From Dendrolimus kikuchii (taxonomy: Eukaryota; Arthropoda; Insecta; Lepidoptera; Lasiocampidae), in the NCBI GenBank assembly GCA_019925095.2, contig JAHHIN020000030.1, positions 3,889,001 through 3,953,000 of the forward strand: a DNA stretch of 64,000 nucleotides, in the 5' to 3' direction. Positions within the stretch are counted from its first letter, which is position 1; each line of letters opens with the position of its first letter. The position numbers were made by a program, and so were the translations under genes. Shown here in pieces: positions 39,760 through 50,790 of this stretch. The notes below the pieces were generated by a model. It was not told the origin of the DNA, did no database searches, and saw only the letters and a program-made list of their open reading frames with translations.

Positions 39760-42284
39760 GTTTTATATGTATTTACAATATATTTTCTTGACACGTTACA
39801 CTCGACAAATAAACTAGATTCACTAGTTGTGCTTCTGGTGAAGTATGTGTTGAAGTTTTTAAGACATCGATGCCAGTCGTAGCCCAACGTTCGACTCTCA
39901 CAAAAGGCGTTTTACTATAGGGTTCCCAGGTCTGTGAGTTGATCTGAATCGGCCCTAGGCGAGCGCTAACGAGATTTTAGTATATCTACCGTGGTACGTC
40001 ATCAAAGTCGTTGGCTTCTTAGTGAACTGCTTTGATTTCGTGGCGTTCCAGCATTGTTAAACAATGATTTGGCTAGAAGCCTAACCAGTCGTAGGATAAC
40101 TAGGCCTTCCTATGTTATGTCTGGTTTAGACATCATGTCCTATATGTCAGTTTAACGTGTTGCGAGACAGGGGTCGAATCTTTCAACCAGACAGAACTGT
40201 CAGCTTGTACTGATAGTCTAGGTATATCCTCTTTGTGTTGGTATCCACTGAGGGCCCAATGTTGGCCTAAAAACGATTGTATAATCAACGATCGGTTCTT
40301 ATGAGTTGAAACACATATATTACAGACTAAACAGGTGGTGGTAAAATCCTCCAATATACCTGTCCGATATTTTTATATATACAAACTATACCAGGTAGTG
40401 GTGAAATTCCCCTAATTTACCTGTTGATCTAACTACGATATGATTTAAGATCATATTAGTACATACATTATAAACTAAACAGGTGGTGGTAAAATCCTCC
40501 TATATACCTGTCCGATATTTATATACATACAAATTATACCAGGTGGTGGTGAAATTCCCCTAATTTACCTGTTGATCTAACTACGATTGATTTAAGATCA
40601 TATTAGTACATACATTATAAACTAAACAGGTGGTGGTAAAATCCTCCTATATACCTGTCCGATATTTATATATATACAAACTATACCAGGTGGTGGTGAA
40701 AATCCCCGAATTTACCTGTTGATCTATCCATTATTGGTTTGATATGTATTATATATTTACATATGTCATAATATACACAGGTGGTGGTGAAATTCCCCAA
40801 ATTACCTGTCTGATCCGTCCTTATGGGTTCGAGATCTTATAATGAATAAATTTAATGATGTATGAATTATTATCATACACAGTTGATTTATGCTTGAAGT
40901 AAATGAAACGTTCGAGTGGTTGTCTTATGACTTCCATTTTATCAGGCTTCAAACACACTTATGCGAGCTGTTACACCGCTGAGTTGCATATATCGGCTTC
41001 TTTGGTCACGTAAGTCACAAATACTGTAGACTCATCTATTGATGTACGTTGACAAGCTGGCACTCCTAGGCGGATCATCGAAAGCTTCGCTCTCAGGTCT
41101 GCTTGCAGCCTCGAGAATATACCAAACTGCCTTTATGATATACGAATCCGAACGCGGAATTGCTAAAGCAATTATCAGCAGTAATATAATATTTTGGACG
41201 AGGGTTTCGAACCTTATCCTTGTATCCGTCCTAAACAATGGTGATGCCCTGTTTGCAGTGGACAGCCCTAAGCTGTTCGGGCGGTGGTTTCTTGAGAGAC
41301 CTCTCACCATATTTTTATATATTTTATATAAAATATGAAGAGAGAAACAGTACCTCACAATTGTTCATCCAAAATATACTTTTATTCATTATACTATATC
41401 AACTATATAACGACCTCCTATATAACATTATTATCCATATACTATTTACCAATTATTTATATGTATGAGGAAAAAGAATATATATTTAATAATATTGTAT
41501 GCGCGACCCGTAACAACACAATTCTATTTTATTATTTATAATTTAATATACTGTTCTTGCAGCAGTAACACTGAGTTTTAGGATATTGTTAAAATTTATG
41601 TCATAGTTACTTTATAAAAATAGATCATGAGTAAAGTAATGAATTTATGTTATATGAGTATTATACTATATTATTTTGTCTTTATGTAGAATATAGTTTA
41701 TATCTAATATTGTAGTGTAGGGCCAAAGTTCTTATGTAATAAGTTTTCATCAGTATCTTATATCACATGTAGGAAATATTAATGAGCAAATTAATATATG
41801 GATGTATAATAATTATTCTCTAGATTGGTTGTTAAATGAAATTAATTATAGTAAGGTTTTAAGTAAATAAATTTAATTAAACTTGTGATTTATTGGTTTC
41901 ATTTCAAGACATTTCGATTGGCTAAGCAGTCCTGTTCGATAGACCTCCATAAAAGACTAAGGGTTACTACAATACACAACAAAGAGTCCTACTCTGACGA
42001 TTCACGCCAAATAATATAAAGTTAATTCTATACTCATGAGTGTATATCAGAAGCCTATGTGTAAGAGTATGTGGAGTGATATACGTGATCTGCTTTACTC
42101 ATGTGTAGTGATGCAGATTGGTAGATTACTCCATATATGTGACATGTATGGGTTAAGATATAATCTCATGTAATATTCTTATTGATGGTTACACACACTT
42201 CATGTATCACATGTTGTTGTTCATATGTGTATTATTACTCGTGTCGGGTAATAGCTGAATGTGTTTTATAGAGGGGGGGGGGGA
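39760..42284 (+). repeat. long repeat copy 2, module C
   Basis: Matches 14250-16328 with many small differences, then continues about 225 bp further to a G-rich tract. It contains seven hairpin modules (40332-40812) against three in copy 1. No coding sequence. Confidence 0.75.
40332..40812 (+). repeat. expanded paired hairpin modules in module C, copy 2
   Basis: Seven CAGGT...ACCTG hairpins alternate in two core types (TAAAATCCTCC and GAAATTCCCC), spaced about 60 and 87 bp. This gives three pairs plus a terminal unit. Confidence 0.65.
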
Positions 42285-42291
42285 TGTTACA
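42273..42291 (+). promoter_or_regulatory. polypurine-like tract and possible LTR start
   Basis: A G11 run followed by A and TGTTACA. A purine tract directly before TG is the usual junction of internal region and 3' LTR. In copy 1 the equivalent of the TGTTACAA start is replaced by unrelated sequence at 10694. Confidence 0.4.
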
Positions 42292-44891
42292 ACCCCCTAG
42301 TGGCCATTCCTAGGGCAAAAGCGCTGCCGCTCTGCGCTGTTAAATAATTATTAAATTAATTTAAAAATTAAATAATTCAATAGTGCTGCGTCGTCGAGGA
42401 GGCCTGCGGTAAAGTTAAATCATTTATATTTCGATTTAGAATAGAATAGCTAGGTGATTCAATCACGTTCTAATTAAATCAAAATCAAAAGGGTAATTTA
42501 TAGTCGTGGTTAAGTAAATTTTAAAATGTAAGGAATTACGTGAGTTCATGCGATTTTAATTAATAAATGATTGTTTAATTTGCTTTAAAATCATATAAAC
42601 GGCTCGTGTAATATTATTTCTAATTTCTTGTTCGTTACCAAATTAGTACGGGAAATAATGTAATATTTTAATGTAATCATAAGACGTCGCGTTAAATAAA
42701 GTCTACCTTCTTTTAAATCATCAAAAAAATAAATACATCGATTCGCTAAATGAAACGATGATGAATTCATTAAAAATATTCAAAAATAAATCTACTTTCT
42801 TAATTTGATATAAAAATGAGAATATAAAAATTATCCAAGAAATTAGACGATTAAAATCCAATTTAAAATATACAATTTTAAGAGGTGGTTCGTTTAGGGA
42901 ATTTAATATTTTTAAGATTTATAAAGCAATCGTTTCGGTTAAGTTATAATAAAATTTGATGTAAAATTAATTCAGATCTGTATAACATAAACTAATAAAT
43001 TATTTCCTGCAAGACATGTCTGATGCAACAAATTTAGTATAACAAATGTAGGATAAAAGGGGTATTGATTTGCTTTAAATATTGTTGAATTACGTTAGAT
43101 TGCTTAAAAAAATAAAACAATGATATATTAGTGGAGCCGTTATGTGTAAATTAATCGTGGTATTGTAGGCTTGATTGAATCGGTAAATTAGAAATTTGTG
43201 ATCTGCGTATAGATGGTAGAATACCTAGTGTCGGGAGGTATTTTAGTGTAGGAGACCAGGTCCGTGGGTCTAATAGGATATTTTGTGTTAAAATCTCGAA
43301 GGACTAAGGTAAGTCGGGACAGGAGCTCCCGACTTCAGTGAGTTTTTGAACAAATTGACAGGGATTCTCAAGTTATATTTATTTTATGCATTTATTGTTT
43401 TGCTGAAGGGTTTTATAATGTGCACTATATATATATCTATGACCAAAATACGCGTTATTCAGAATTTAAATGTGATCAATATAATATATATCAGAGTCGG
43501 TTGTAATGTAGGTAGGGCGGATAAGATGTATAATTTTAAGGCGATACGGTAATTGCGATGTGTTAGTTTGTAAGGGTGATACGAACGGCCTTAGATTTAA
43601 GTTTATAAGGTTAATGTAGTAAGTAAGATTGCGTATAGTGTTAAGGCGTTACCGTAATTTGCGATGCGTTAGTTTGTAAGAATGATACGAACGGCCTTAG
43701 ATTTAAGTGCGGCAATTATAAATCGTTATAAACGAAAATAGCGGAACGTTTAGGTTAATCGTATAGGGTTGCGTTAGTTGTAAGCGAATTATGTCTATCG
43801 GATACTGATAGAAACGGCTAAAACGTTATTTCTAGTGCGTTGGTTTAGGCGTTATTTATAGGTAGGTAGGCGGTTATAAGGTTAATGTAGTAAGTAGGTA
43901 TTACGTATAATTTTAAGGCGTTACGATAATTTGCGGTGCGTTAGTTTGTAAGTGATACGAACGGCTTTAGATTTAAGTGCGGCAATTATAAATGGATATA
44001 AACGAAAAATAGCGGAACTTTTAGGTTAAACGTATAGGGTTGCGTTAGTTGTAAGCGAATTACGTCTATCAGATACTGATATAGAAACGGCTAACACGTT
44101 ATTTCTAGTGCGTTGGTTTAGGCGTTATTTATAAGTAGGTAGGCGGTTGAAACGTTCGTTAGGCACTGGTATAGGAATCGGCAAACGTTATTATTAATGC
44201 GTTAATTAGTCATTAATTATAAGTGTTTAAGCGTTCATTAGATATAATATATATAGGAACTGGCCAATACATTATTAATAGTGCGTAGTAAAATATCGAA
44301 TAGGCGGTAGGAACATTGAACGATATCTATAGGAACTTGTATAAATAATAACTAAATCATTAACTAAGAATTATCATAAATAACCTGAAGCTTGTCTTCC
44401 GCCTACTGGTTAATTTGAAGTAAATTTTAAATAAATTTTACAGTGCTACTTTAACGGTTTATGTCTGCCCTTAAACTATGTTTTCATTACATATGAAATA
44501 AGCCTAGTCTCCTTCGTAGAAGGTTATTCAAAATGCTACAGGCTTAAAAATGGTTCATCTCAAGAACTTGTTAAATAGTTTGTTATGTATGTGATATAAA
44601 CAATATTTAAATATTATAACACTCGTGTTATTATAGTCCAAGGGTTAGATACTATTACATAGGTTCAATACTTATATCACTAAATATCTATACATAATAC
44701 TAAGTTTGGAATACAAACAATATTTAAATATCCTAGCACTTATGTGTTATTATAGTTCAAGAGTTATGTATTTATTAGATGTATTTAAAGCCCCTTTCCA
44801 TAAAATATCTATACATACTGGGTCCAATATCACACACATACACAGTTTAGTTATTTATGTATGAACATATGCTACATGTATCCATGTCCCA
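42285..44891 (+). repeat. long repeat copy 2, module A and part of B
   Basis: Matches 10695-12900 (module A) and then two of the 120-bp units. It is cut at 44891 by BEL copy 2, after CTACATGTATCCATGTCCC. Module B resumes at 62550 on the other side, so 39760-44891 and 62550-64000 are one interrupted array in order C-A-B-C. Confidence 0.75.
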
Positions 44892-45436
44892 CACCGACCC
44901 GTCTCAACAGGCGATAAGAACATAGGTATAATTTGCTAAGCCTCATAGATTATGTAGACGCGACCGTTAGGCGCAGGAAAGAGACGGGTCGGACTGAGAT
45001 AGATATAGTTTATTTTTAACCGTTATTAATTTGAAATTAAATAAATAAATTATAAGAATAAGAAATGAATATAAAATGTAATAAGCCTTAACTCACTAGG
45101 AAATAAATGTTGTAGCGTTGTGCCTTTTATTGAAAGTAGGACCCTATTAGATCCCGGTAAATGAGACCGGGCTACGGGCGTGCAGAACGCCGCCTGGAGC
45201 CCGGGACTCAGCATGTAAAGGGAACCGGGTTACAGGCGTGCAGAACGCCGCCTGGAACCCGGGACCCAAAAGGGTAGCGGAAACCGGGCTACGGGACTGC
45301 AGAACGCAACCGGAGCCCGGGATCCGTGAGGTATGCCTGCACTACTGCCTACTCCGAACGCGAGTAGGCCATAATGATAGTGCAGGCAGAGGTCCGCGCT
45401 CGACAGCGCACGTTTTTGTAATGAGGTAATGGTAAG
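44892..45436 (+). repeat. BEL copy 2, 5' LTR, left part
   Basis: Corresponds to 26828-27371 and includes the hairpin array. It ends with the LINE-B TSD. Confidence 0.85.
45425..45436. repeat. LINE-B TSD, left
   Basis: GGTAATGGTAAG, repeated at 50779-50790. The undisturbed site is seen once in BEL copy 1 near 27360. Confidence 0.9.
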
Positions 45437-45473
45437 TTTTTTTTTTTTTTATTGGACTTGACTTTATGTTGTT

Positions 45474-45485
45474 GGTCCGAAGACC
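45474..45485 (-). other. LINE-B 3'-terminal hairpin with UUCG tetraloop
   Basis: In minus sense GGTC-TTCG-GACC, closed by C-G, the very stable cUUCGg loop. It lies about 24 nt before the A tail. The truncated copy has the same hairpin at 24617-24628. Confidence 0.55.
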
Positions 45486-45751
45486 TTACAACTTTACCGG
45501 GGTTTTTGGGGCGAGTGCCTTCGCGAAGCGAAGGCGCTCGAGCCCGGGGGGGCAACTTGCTCGAGGGAGCTCCCTAAGGAGTTTTACCTCGGCTGAACTG
45601 TTGCCATGAGAGGGGGATGAATTTAATGATGGCCACCATAGGGCGACACAAAGCACTAATTGAGAACGGGCGACGGGTAATATAAAGCCCGAGGGGAAGG
45701 ATTCCGGCGGGCCGGGATCGGTGGTTTGCGGCGGCCTACGCTATCTTACTG

Positions 45752-45814
45752 CCGTTTCGCAACGTGTTATGGCTGGGAGAGAAGAAACGGCGAAAGAAAC
45801 TTCCCAGCAACACG
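45752..45814 (-). other. shared 3' pseudoknot, full-length LINE-B
   Basis: Same arms as at 24289-24351: CGTGTT/AACACG, GCTGGGA/TCCCAGC and loop CCGTTTC/GAAACGG. It lies within 70 nt of the ORF2 stop. Confidence 0.65.
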
Positions 45815-45820
45815 CCTAGT

Positions 45821-48736
45821 CTATCCTGTGGGGGGGCTATGTCTCCTAGCGTCCCTCGCAGGGACGTGGAGAGATCTTGATTGGCGGCGCCTGAGACGCC
45901 GCCGTCTGTGTCTGTCTGTCCGTGCCTGCCAGCCTGCCGTCCTAACCGCGGGCGGGCTGATCCGGGCCAGCCGTTTTGTGATAACGTCGACCCTGTCCGT
46001 GAGGACGTTACGCGGTCGTCGCACGAGAGCCTTTCGCCGAGGCTTATAATCGGACGCGGACACGACGAGTGGATTACGATGGTGCGGCGCGAGATCGAAA
46101 TACTTACGCGAGAGCGACGTAATGTAGTTTTTGATGGAGGGAAGCTCCAGATCGCGGTGGAGGTCGACGTTACGCATATAGAGGGGAGCACCGACGGCTC
46201 TGCGCATGAATTTGTTTTGCACGATTTGCAATTTATCTAAAAGGGCAGGCTTGGCATGGCCGAATACCACACTCGCGTATGTCATGATCGGGCGGATGCA
46301 TGTTTTATACAAAGTAAGCTTGTGTCTGAGGGACATTTTGCTTCGTTTGTCTATCATGGGTGCTAAACGACCCATCACAAATCGCGCTCTATTTCGGATT
46401 ATAGTGATATGCTCGTTGAAGCGCAAGTTCCGATCTAGGGTGACACCCAGGTATTTGGTGTACTTTTCCCAGGGAATTTGTTGTTCGTAGAGCGAAATGG
46501 TTTTTAGGCGAAGGCAAGCGCGTTTGGGGGAGCGAAGCGTGCCCGGGGAAAAGAACATTGCTGCGCTTTTCTCCGGGTTTACCTCTATCCTCCATTTGCG
46601 AAACCATTCGCCTAGCTCTGTGACAGCTGCCTGCAGCCGGACGCAAGCCATTTGTCGGTTTTGATCTGATGTATAGAGTGCGGTGTCATCCGCAAAGAGG
46701 GCCAACTCCACATCTGGAGTTTTTGGGATGTCGCTGGTGTACAGCGTGAAGAGTAGTGGCGACAGAGCCGAGCCCTGTGGTACACCGGCTGTGAGTGGGT
46801 GAGGGGACGAGCGCGTTCCCTCCACTCGAAAACGGAAGCTTCGGTCTAAGAGGAAGTCTCGCAAGATGAGCACGAGTCTGTCTGGCACACCGAACTGGTA
46901 CAACTTGTAAATCAAGCCGTTGTGCCAGACCTTGTCGAAGGCTTTTGCTACGTCTAGGAACAGTGCGGCTGTTCCTATAGGGCGGGGGCGATGGGCAAAG
47001 TGAGATAGTATGTGCTCCGTGATGCGGTGCACCTGTTGCACGCATGAGTGTCTAGCACGGAAGCCAAATTGCTCATCAGGTAATAGATGTTTGCTGAAGG
47101 CAAAATCTCTAAGTCGTGAGAGGATGACTCTCTCGTAAAGCTTGCTGAGTGCGCTTAGTAGGCTGATTGGACGGTAGCTGGACGGTTTATTAGCCGGTTT
47201 TCCCGGCTTGTGAATACCAATGACATCTGCCTCCTTCCAGATCGCGGGGAAGGAGCAGTTTGTTATGGCGGCATTAAAGATGCTCACCAGGATTATAATT
47301 AGATGGGCGGGTAGGAGTTTTAAAACGCGATTGTTGATGCCATCGGTCCCTGGGGCCTTTCGCGGTTTGAGAGACTTGATCAGATCTTGCACTTCTTCGA
47401 CCGTGACCGGGTCGAGTGTGGTTTCCGCTGGTAAGGAGGATCTACGTTCGACCTCGGAGTCCACCTCCGTCAGGTGTGACTGGTCGACGTTTTGCGTAGT
47501 GGGGGAGCATTGAAGCTCTAGACTCTGAGCAAGGCACTCGGCTTTCTCCTCGTCATCGAACGCCTCGGTGTTGTCGGCTCTTTCTAGCGCGGGTATGACA
47601 GTAAGGGTGTCTGATTTGAGAGCTCTAGCCAGCTTCCAGTACGCCTGGTGAGTTGGTTCGATATCCCTCAACGTTCTGTCCCAACGTTGTTCCCTGACTT
47701 CCCGGATACGTAGTTTGACCTCGCGCTCTAGTTCGCGGAGTCGGATTCTGTTATCCTCGGTGGGATATCTGTCATGAGCTCTGGAGGCGGCTCTCTTTTC
47801 CCTCAGCAGTATCCTCACCTCGTCCGGCAGGCATAAGTGGCGGTCATCCTCCACTGGCACCTGCCTGGACGAGTTCCGCACTGCGGATTGAAGGTGGCTG
47901 GTGAGGGCTTCGATCGCCCTCTCCGTGTCTTGGCGGGACCCGATGTGATCTGGGATGCGGTCCAGGTCTTGTGAGCTGGTTGCCTTGAGGAGGTCCCCAA
48001 GTCTCAACCAGTCCACAGAGGTCCTAGTTTCAGATGTCTGGTCTGTCTGTGGTCCTAATCTAAGGATAACCGGACGATGGTCCGAGTCTATATCGTCCAT
48101 CGTTTCGATCGAATGGAACTGAAGAGTTACGCCCCTCAGTAATGCTAGGTCGAGAGTGTTTGGGGTCCCCCAGTCGCGGTTGGGGGGATATCTTGTGGGG
48201 GTCATGGGCGTTAGTATATCAAACAAAAGATTGTCTGATATATTTATTAGGGCTCTGCCATTGGTGTTAGTGGTATTGCAATTCCACTGCTCGTGTTTGC
48301 AATTCAGATCTCCGGCTATTATAACAGCCGGGCCTAGGTTGAATAGGGCTTCTAGGTCTTTTTTAATAAGGGTTTTTTGGCATGCGAGGTATGCTGAGAC
48401 TATGACTAGAGGTTGGTGGCCAGTCATTGCTAGTCTGCAGGCGGATACCTCCATACCTTCTAGTGGAGGGGTGACTACAGGCATGCAGTGTAGGGATCTC
48501 CTGAAATAGATCAGGGTGCCGCCACCACGGCCTACCCTGTCATGTCTAGTGACCCGATAGTTAGAGATCTTTGGATCTCTATTACTCGGTTTCAGGAAGG
48601 TCTCCTGTACTAGTAGTATATCTATTTGATTGGTAACCAGGAAGTCATGGACCAAGTCGCGCTGGTTTCGAAGGCCGTTGGCGTTATAAGTCGCCAGAGT
48701 CAATGAGCGTGGTTTATTTCTACCTACATGCGCCAT
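45821..48736 (-). CDS. LINE-B ORF2: endonuclease and reverse transcriptase
   Basis: 971 codons. Endonuclease motifs: TLATYNANGLRNQRDLVHDF, LLVQETFLKPS, VIIAGDLNCKHEQWN and DDIDSDHRPVIL (catalytic D and H). RT motifs: RKAPGTDGINNRVLK, LFLDVAKAFDKVWHNGL, TAGVPQGSALSPLLFTLYTSD with its last residue omitted here as TAGVPQGSALSPLLFTLYTS, and LALFADDTALY (catalytic DD near residue 680). The C-terminus is Arg-rich (RHRRRRLRRRQSRSLH). It is related to LINE-A ORF2 but clearly a separate family. ATG 48736 directly abuts a 16-bp palindrome and lies 38 nt after the ORF1 stop. Confidence 0.95.
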   Translation of the reverse strand: MAHVGRNKPRSLTLATYNANGLRNQRDLVHDFLVTNQIDILLVQETFLKPSNRDPKISNYRVTRHDRVGRGGGTLIYFRRSLHCMPVVTPPLEGMEVSACRLAMTGHQPLVIVSAYLACQKTLIKKDLEALFNLGPAVIIAGDLNCKHEQWNCNTTNTNGRALINISDNLLFDILTPMTPTRYPPNRDWGTPNTLDLALLRGVTLQFHSIETMDDIDSDHRPVILRLGPQTDQTSETRTSVDWLRLGDLLKATSSQDLDRIPDHIGSRQDTERAIEALTSHLQSAVRNSSRQVPVEDDRHLCLPDEVRILLREKRAASRAHDRYPTEDNRIRLRELEREVKLRIREVREQRWDRTLRDIEPTHQAYWKLARALKSDTLTVIPALERADNTEAFDDEEKAECLAQSLELQCSPTTQNVDQSHLTEVDSEVERRSSLPAETTLDPVTVEEVQDLIKSLKPRKAPGTDGINNRVLKLLPAHLIIILVSIFNAAITNCSFPAIWKEADVIGIHKPGKPANKPSSYRPISLLSALSKLYERVILSRLRDFAFSKHLLPDEQFGFRARHSCVQQVHRITEHILSHFAHRPRPIGTAALFLDVAKAFDKVWHNGLIYKLYQFGVPDRLVLILRDFLLDRSFRFRVEGTRSSPHPLTAGVPQGSALSPLLFTLYTSDIPKTPDVELALFADDTALYTSDQNRQMACVRLQAAVTELGEWFRKWRIEVNPEKSAAMFFSPGTLRSPKRACLRLKTISLYEQQIPWEKYTKYLGVTLDRNLRFNEHITIIRNRARFVMGRLAPMIDKRSKMSLRHKLTLYKTCIRPIMTYASVVFGHAKPALLDKLQIVQNKFMRRAVGAPLYMRNVDLHRDLELPSIKNYITSLSRKYFDLAPHHRNPLVVSASDYKPRRKALVRRPRNVLTDRVDVITKRLARISPPAVRTAGWQARTDRHRRRRLRRRQSRSLHVPARDARRHSPPTG

Positions 48737-48752
48737 TTGTTACCGGTAACAA
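48737..48752 (-). promoter_or_regulatory. 16-bp palindrome immediately before the ORF2 start
   Basis: TTGTTACCGGTAACAA is a perfect palindrome ending at the base before the ATG. In RNA it could form a short stem between the two ORFs. LINE-A lacks it. Confidence 0.5.
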
Positions 48753-48774
48753 GAATTTGTATTAGGTTGTTTAG

Positions 48775-50598
48775 TTACAACGATCTAAGTATTTGGAGGA
48801 GGTACGCGTGATCCATTTCGATCACGAGTTGATCCCGGAGGGAGGGTTGAGTTGACTCTGAAACTTGTCTCAGTTTCCGAGCCAAGAGTTGGACCTCTTC
48901 CAGGTCGAAGGGCAAGTTCTTGGCGAATTTAGTCGCCAAAGCTAAGTCCTCCGCTATAGAGTGGTGGGCCGATGGCCCAGAAGGTGCCTTAGAAATGGGG
49001 GCGGGGGAGAGGGTGGCCGAGGGTAGGCCGGCCATAACTGGGGCACGCGTCCTCAGCGGAGGAAACGCTTCCGTCGTGGGAAGACCCGTCCAGTGGTTTA
49101 CCACTGGAGGGGGGGCCGCCACGAATGCGGGTTTGTTCGGCACTTTTCTAGTGCCTTTTTGGGCATTGCCCTTTCCGACCTTACGTTTGGGTCGGGGGGC
49201 GGCAGGGCAGCCTCTGTAGTTAGCAGGGTGACCCGCTTGGCCGCAGAGGATGCAGCTGGGTGGCTCCGGGGAGTCCCGGGTGCGAGTGCACTCCGAGGTC
49301 CCGTGGTCGCCCAGGCACTTGACGCACCTGGGACGGGATTGACAATGAAGGGCAGAGTGCCCATAAAGTTGGCAGCGATGACACTGCCGTAGTGTATGTT
49401 TTTCGTGTGGACGTTCCACACGAAGGCCAGAGAGGCCACAGACCTTCTCAAGTTCGAAGATCTTTTTCCCCTCTGGGGAGAGGTCGAGGACAACCAATAC
49501 TAGGTTTAGAGGCGACTTTGTGGCGTCGCCTCTGTGCATACGGTGCACTTCGTGCACTGGTAGGGCTTGGGACTTAAGGTCCTCTAGAATGTAGGAACTT
49601 TCAATTTCCTGAGGAAGTCCGCGAATTACAGCCCGAAGGCGTTTTTCTTCTGGCAGGGCGTAAGTGTAGTAACCGATTTTACGGTCACATAATAGAGTAG
49701 TTAGGGCGCGGTGGTCACTTGAAGATGTGACCATAACTTTGATGCCGTGTTGGGTATCACGGGCCTCTTTTATGGAGATTGCCTTACCTGGCAGTTCCTT
49801 AGCGAGTTGAAGCCAATGAGCTTTCTCGCGGATGATCAGGGGTGGCGGCGGGCGCTGTGAAGGTGGCCCAGGGCGGCTGGAAGGTGCCATTGTCGGTTTT
49901 GTGCCCGCAGTGGGGGCGGGGTTGGGGGGGACCTCCCTCTGGGTCTTTCGTTTTTTACTACGATTGACGGTTATGAAACCGTCATCGTCTTCGCGGTCTA
50001 AGGGGATATTCGCGGGAGGCGCGACATCCATGGGGGTAATTTCATCGGCTGGTGTAAGAGGGGCAACCCCGAGGTATTGCGAACCTTCAGTGGTTAAGTC
50101 GATTTCTCGACGAGAATCGATTACGCGATGGATGGGCGAACGCGAACGCGATGTCGTCGAACTCGCGGAGCTCGAACGCGGTTTTCCCGGTGTGGGACCG
50201 CGAGAAAACGAGGCGCGCGACTTTGGTGCCACACGGTGGGCGTCGTTGAGCGGGGGTGCGGGCGGCGGGCGCACCGGTAACACGGCGGGTACGGACGCGG
50301 GGGGCGCGGGCGCTGCGGTAGAGCGCAGGTGGTCTGCGGCATGTGCGGCTGCGGGGGTCGCGGGGGGTGCGATGGTCGCGGCAGATGCGGGCGCGGGGAG
50401 GGAGGCCTGCGCGGGGGCCCTTTGCACGTGTGACTCGCGGGACACAGGTTTCTCGGAATTAAGTTCCGAGATAACAACGGACGCCATTGATTGGGACTCC
50501 GGAGTCCTCAAAAATTGGTCGAGTGCTTGAGGGAATTGCTGTCGTAAAAACGACAGCAAACCCTCTAACAGCGACGGAGAGGCCTCCACGCCGTCCAT
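48775..50598 (-). CDS. LINE-B ORF1: Gag-like nucleic-acid-binding protein
   Basis: About 607 codons from the first ATG (50598, MDGVEASPSLLEG). The open frame extends to 50649 without an ATG. The first 200 residues are Ala/Pro/Ser-rich. DDDGFITVNRSKKRK and the RRM-like GYYTYALPEEKRLRAVIRGL follow. Three CCHC knuckles lie at about 404-470: CHRCQLYGHSALHC, CVKCLGDHGTSEC and CILCGQAGHPANYRGC. Domain order matches LINE-A ORF1. It is expected to package LINE RNA. No defect is seen. Confidence 0.9.
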   Translation of the reverse strand: MDGVEASPSLLEGLLSFLRQQFPQALDQFLRTPESQSMASVVISELNSEKPVSRESHVQRAPAQASLPAPASAATIAPPATPAAAHAADHLRSTAAPAPPASVPAVLPVRPPPAPPLNDAHRVAPKSRASFSRGPTPGKPRSSSASSTTSRSRSPIHRVIDSRREIDLTTEGSQYLGVAPLTPADEITPMDVAPPANIPLDREDDDGFITVNRSKKRKTQREVPPNPAPTAGTKPTMAPSSRPGPPSQRPPPPLIIREKAHWLQLAKELPGKAISIKEARDTQHGIKVMVTSSSDHRALTTLLCDRKIGYYTYALPEEKRLRAVIRGLPQEIESSYILEDLKSQALPVHEVHRMHRGDATKSPLNLVLVVLDLSPEGKKIFELEKVCGLSGLRVERPHEKHTLRQCHRCQLYGHSALHCQSRPRCVKCLGDHGTSECTRTRDSPEPPSCILCGQAGHPANYRGCPAAPRPKRKVGKGNAQKGTRKVPNKPAFVAAPPPVVNHWTGLPTTEAFPPLRTRAPVMAGLPSATLSPAPISKAPSGPSAHHSIAEDLALATKFAKNLPFDLEEVQLLARKLRQVSESTQPSLRDQLVIEMDHAYLLQILRSL

Positions 50599-50778
50599 TG
50601 TCCCTGAGGGGGACGAACGATTTGGTGGAAAAACCACCTGATGATGCACTTTTCACTGCACTGTCACAGAAAAAACACAGATCGACCGGGTGAACGAACG
50701 AACACAACGAACACGAATAACGGACTGCCGAGGCGGAACGGGAGACGTGCGCGCGCGACGAACGACAGCGGGCGAATG
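50599..50778 (-). promoter_or_regulatory. LINE-B 5' UTR
   Basis: 180 bp from the TSD to the ORF1 ATG, with a GTTCGTTCGTT-type repetitive stretch. It should hold the internal promoter of a Jockey-type LINE. No specific motif was recognised. Confidence 0.5.
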
Positions 50779-50790
50779 GGTAATGGTAAG
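50779..50790. repeat. LINE-B TSD, right
   Basis: GGTAATGGTAAG, identical to 45425-45436. Confidence 0.9.

Larger units (their letters stand above)
45437..50778 (-). mobile_element. LINE-B (Jockey type), full length and intact
   Basis: A 5342-bp minus-strand LINE with a poly-A tail (T run at 45437-45450), a 3' UTR with pseudoknot, ORF2, ORF1 and a short 5' UTR. A perfect 12-bp TSD flanks it and the empty site is present in BEL copy 1. Both ORFs are open, so it is a recent and possibly competent insertion. Confidence 0.95.
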
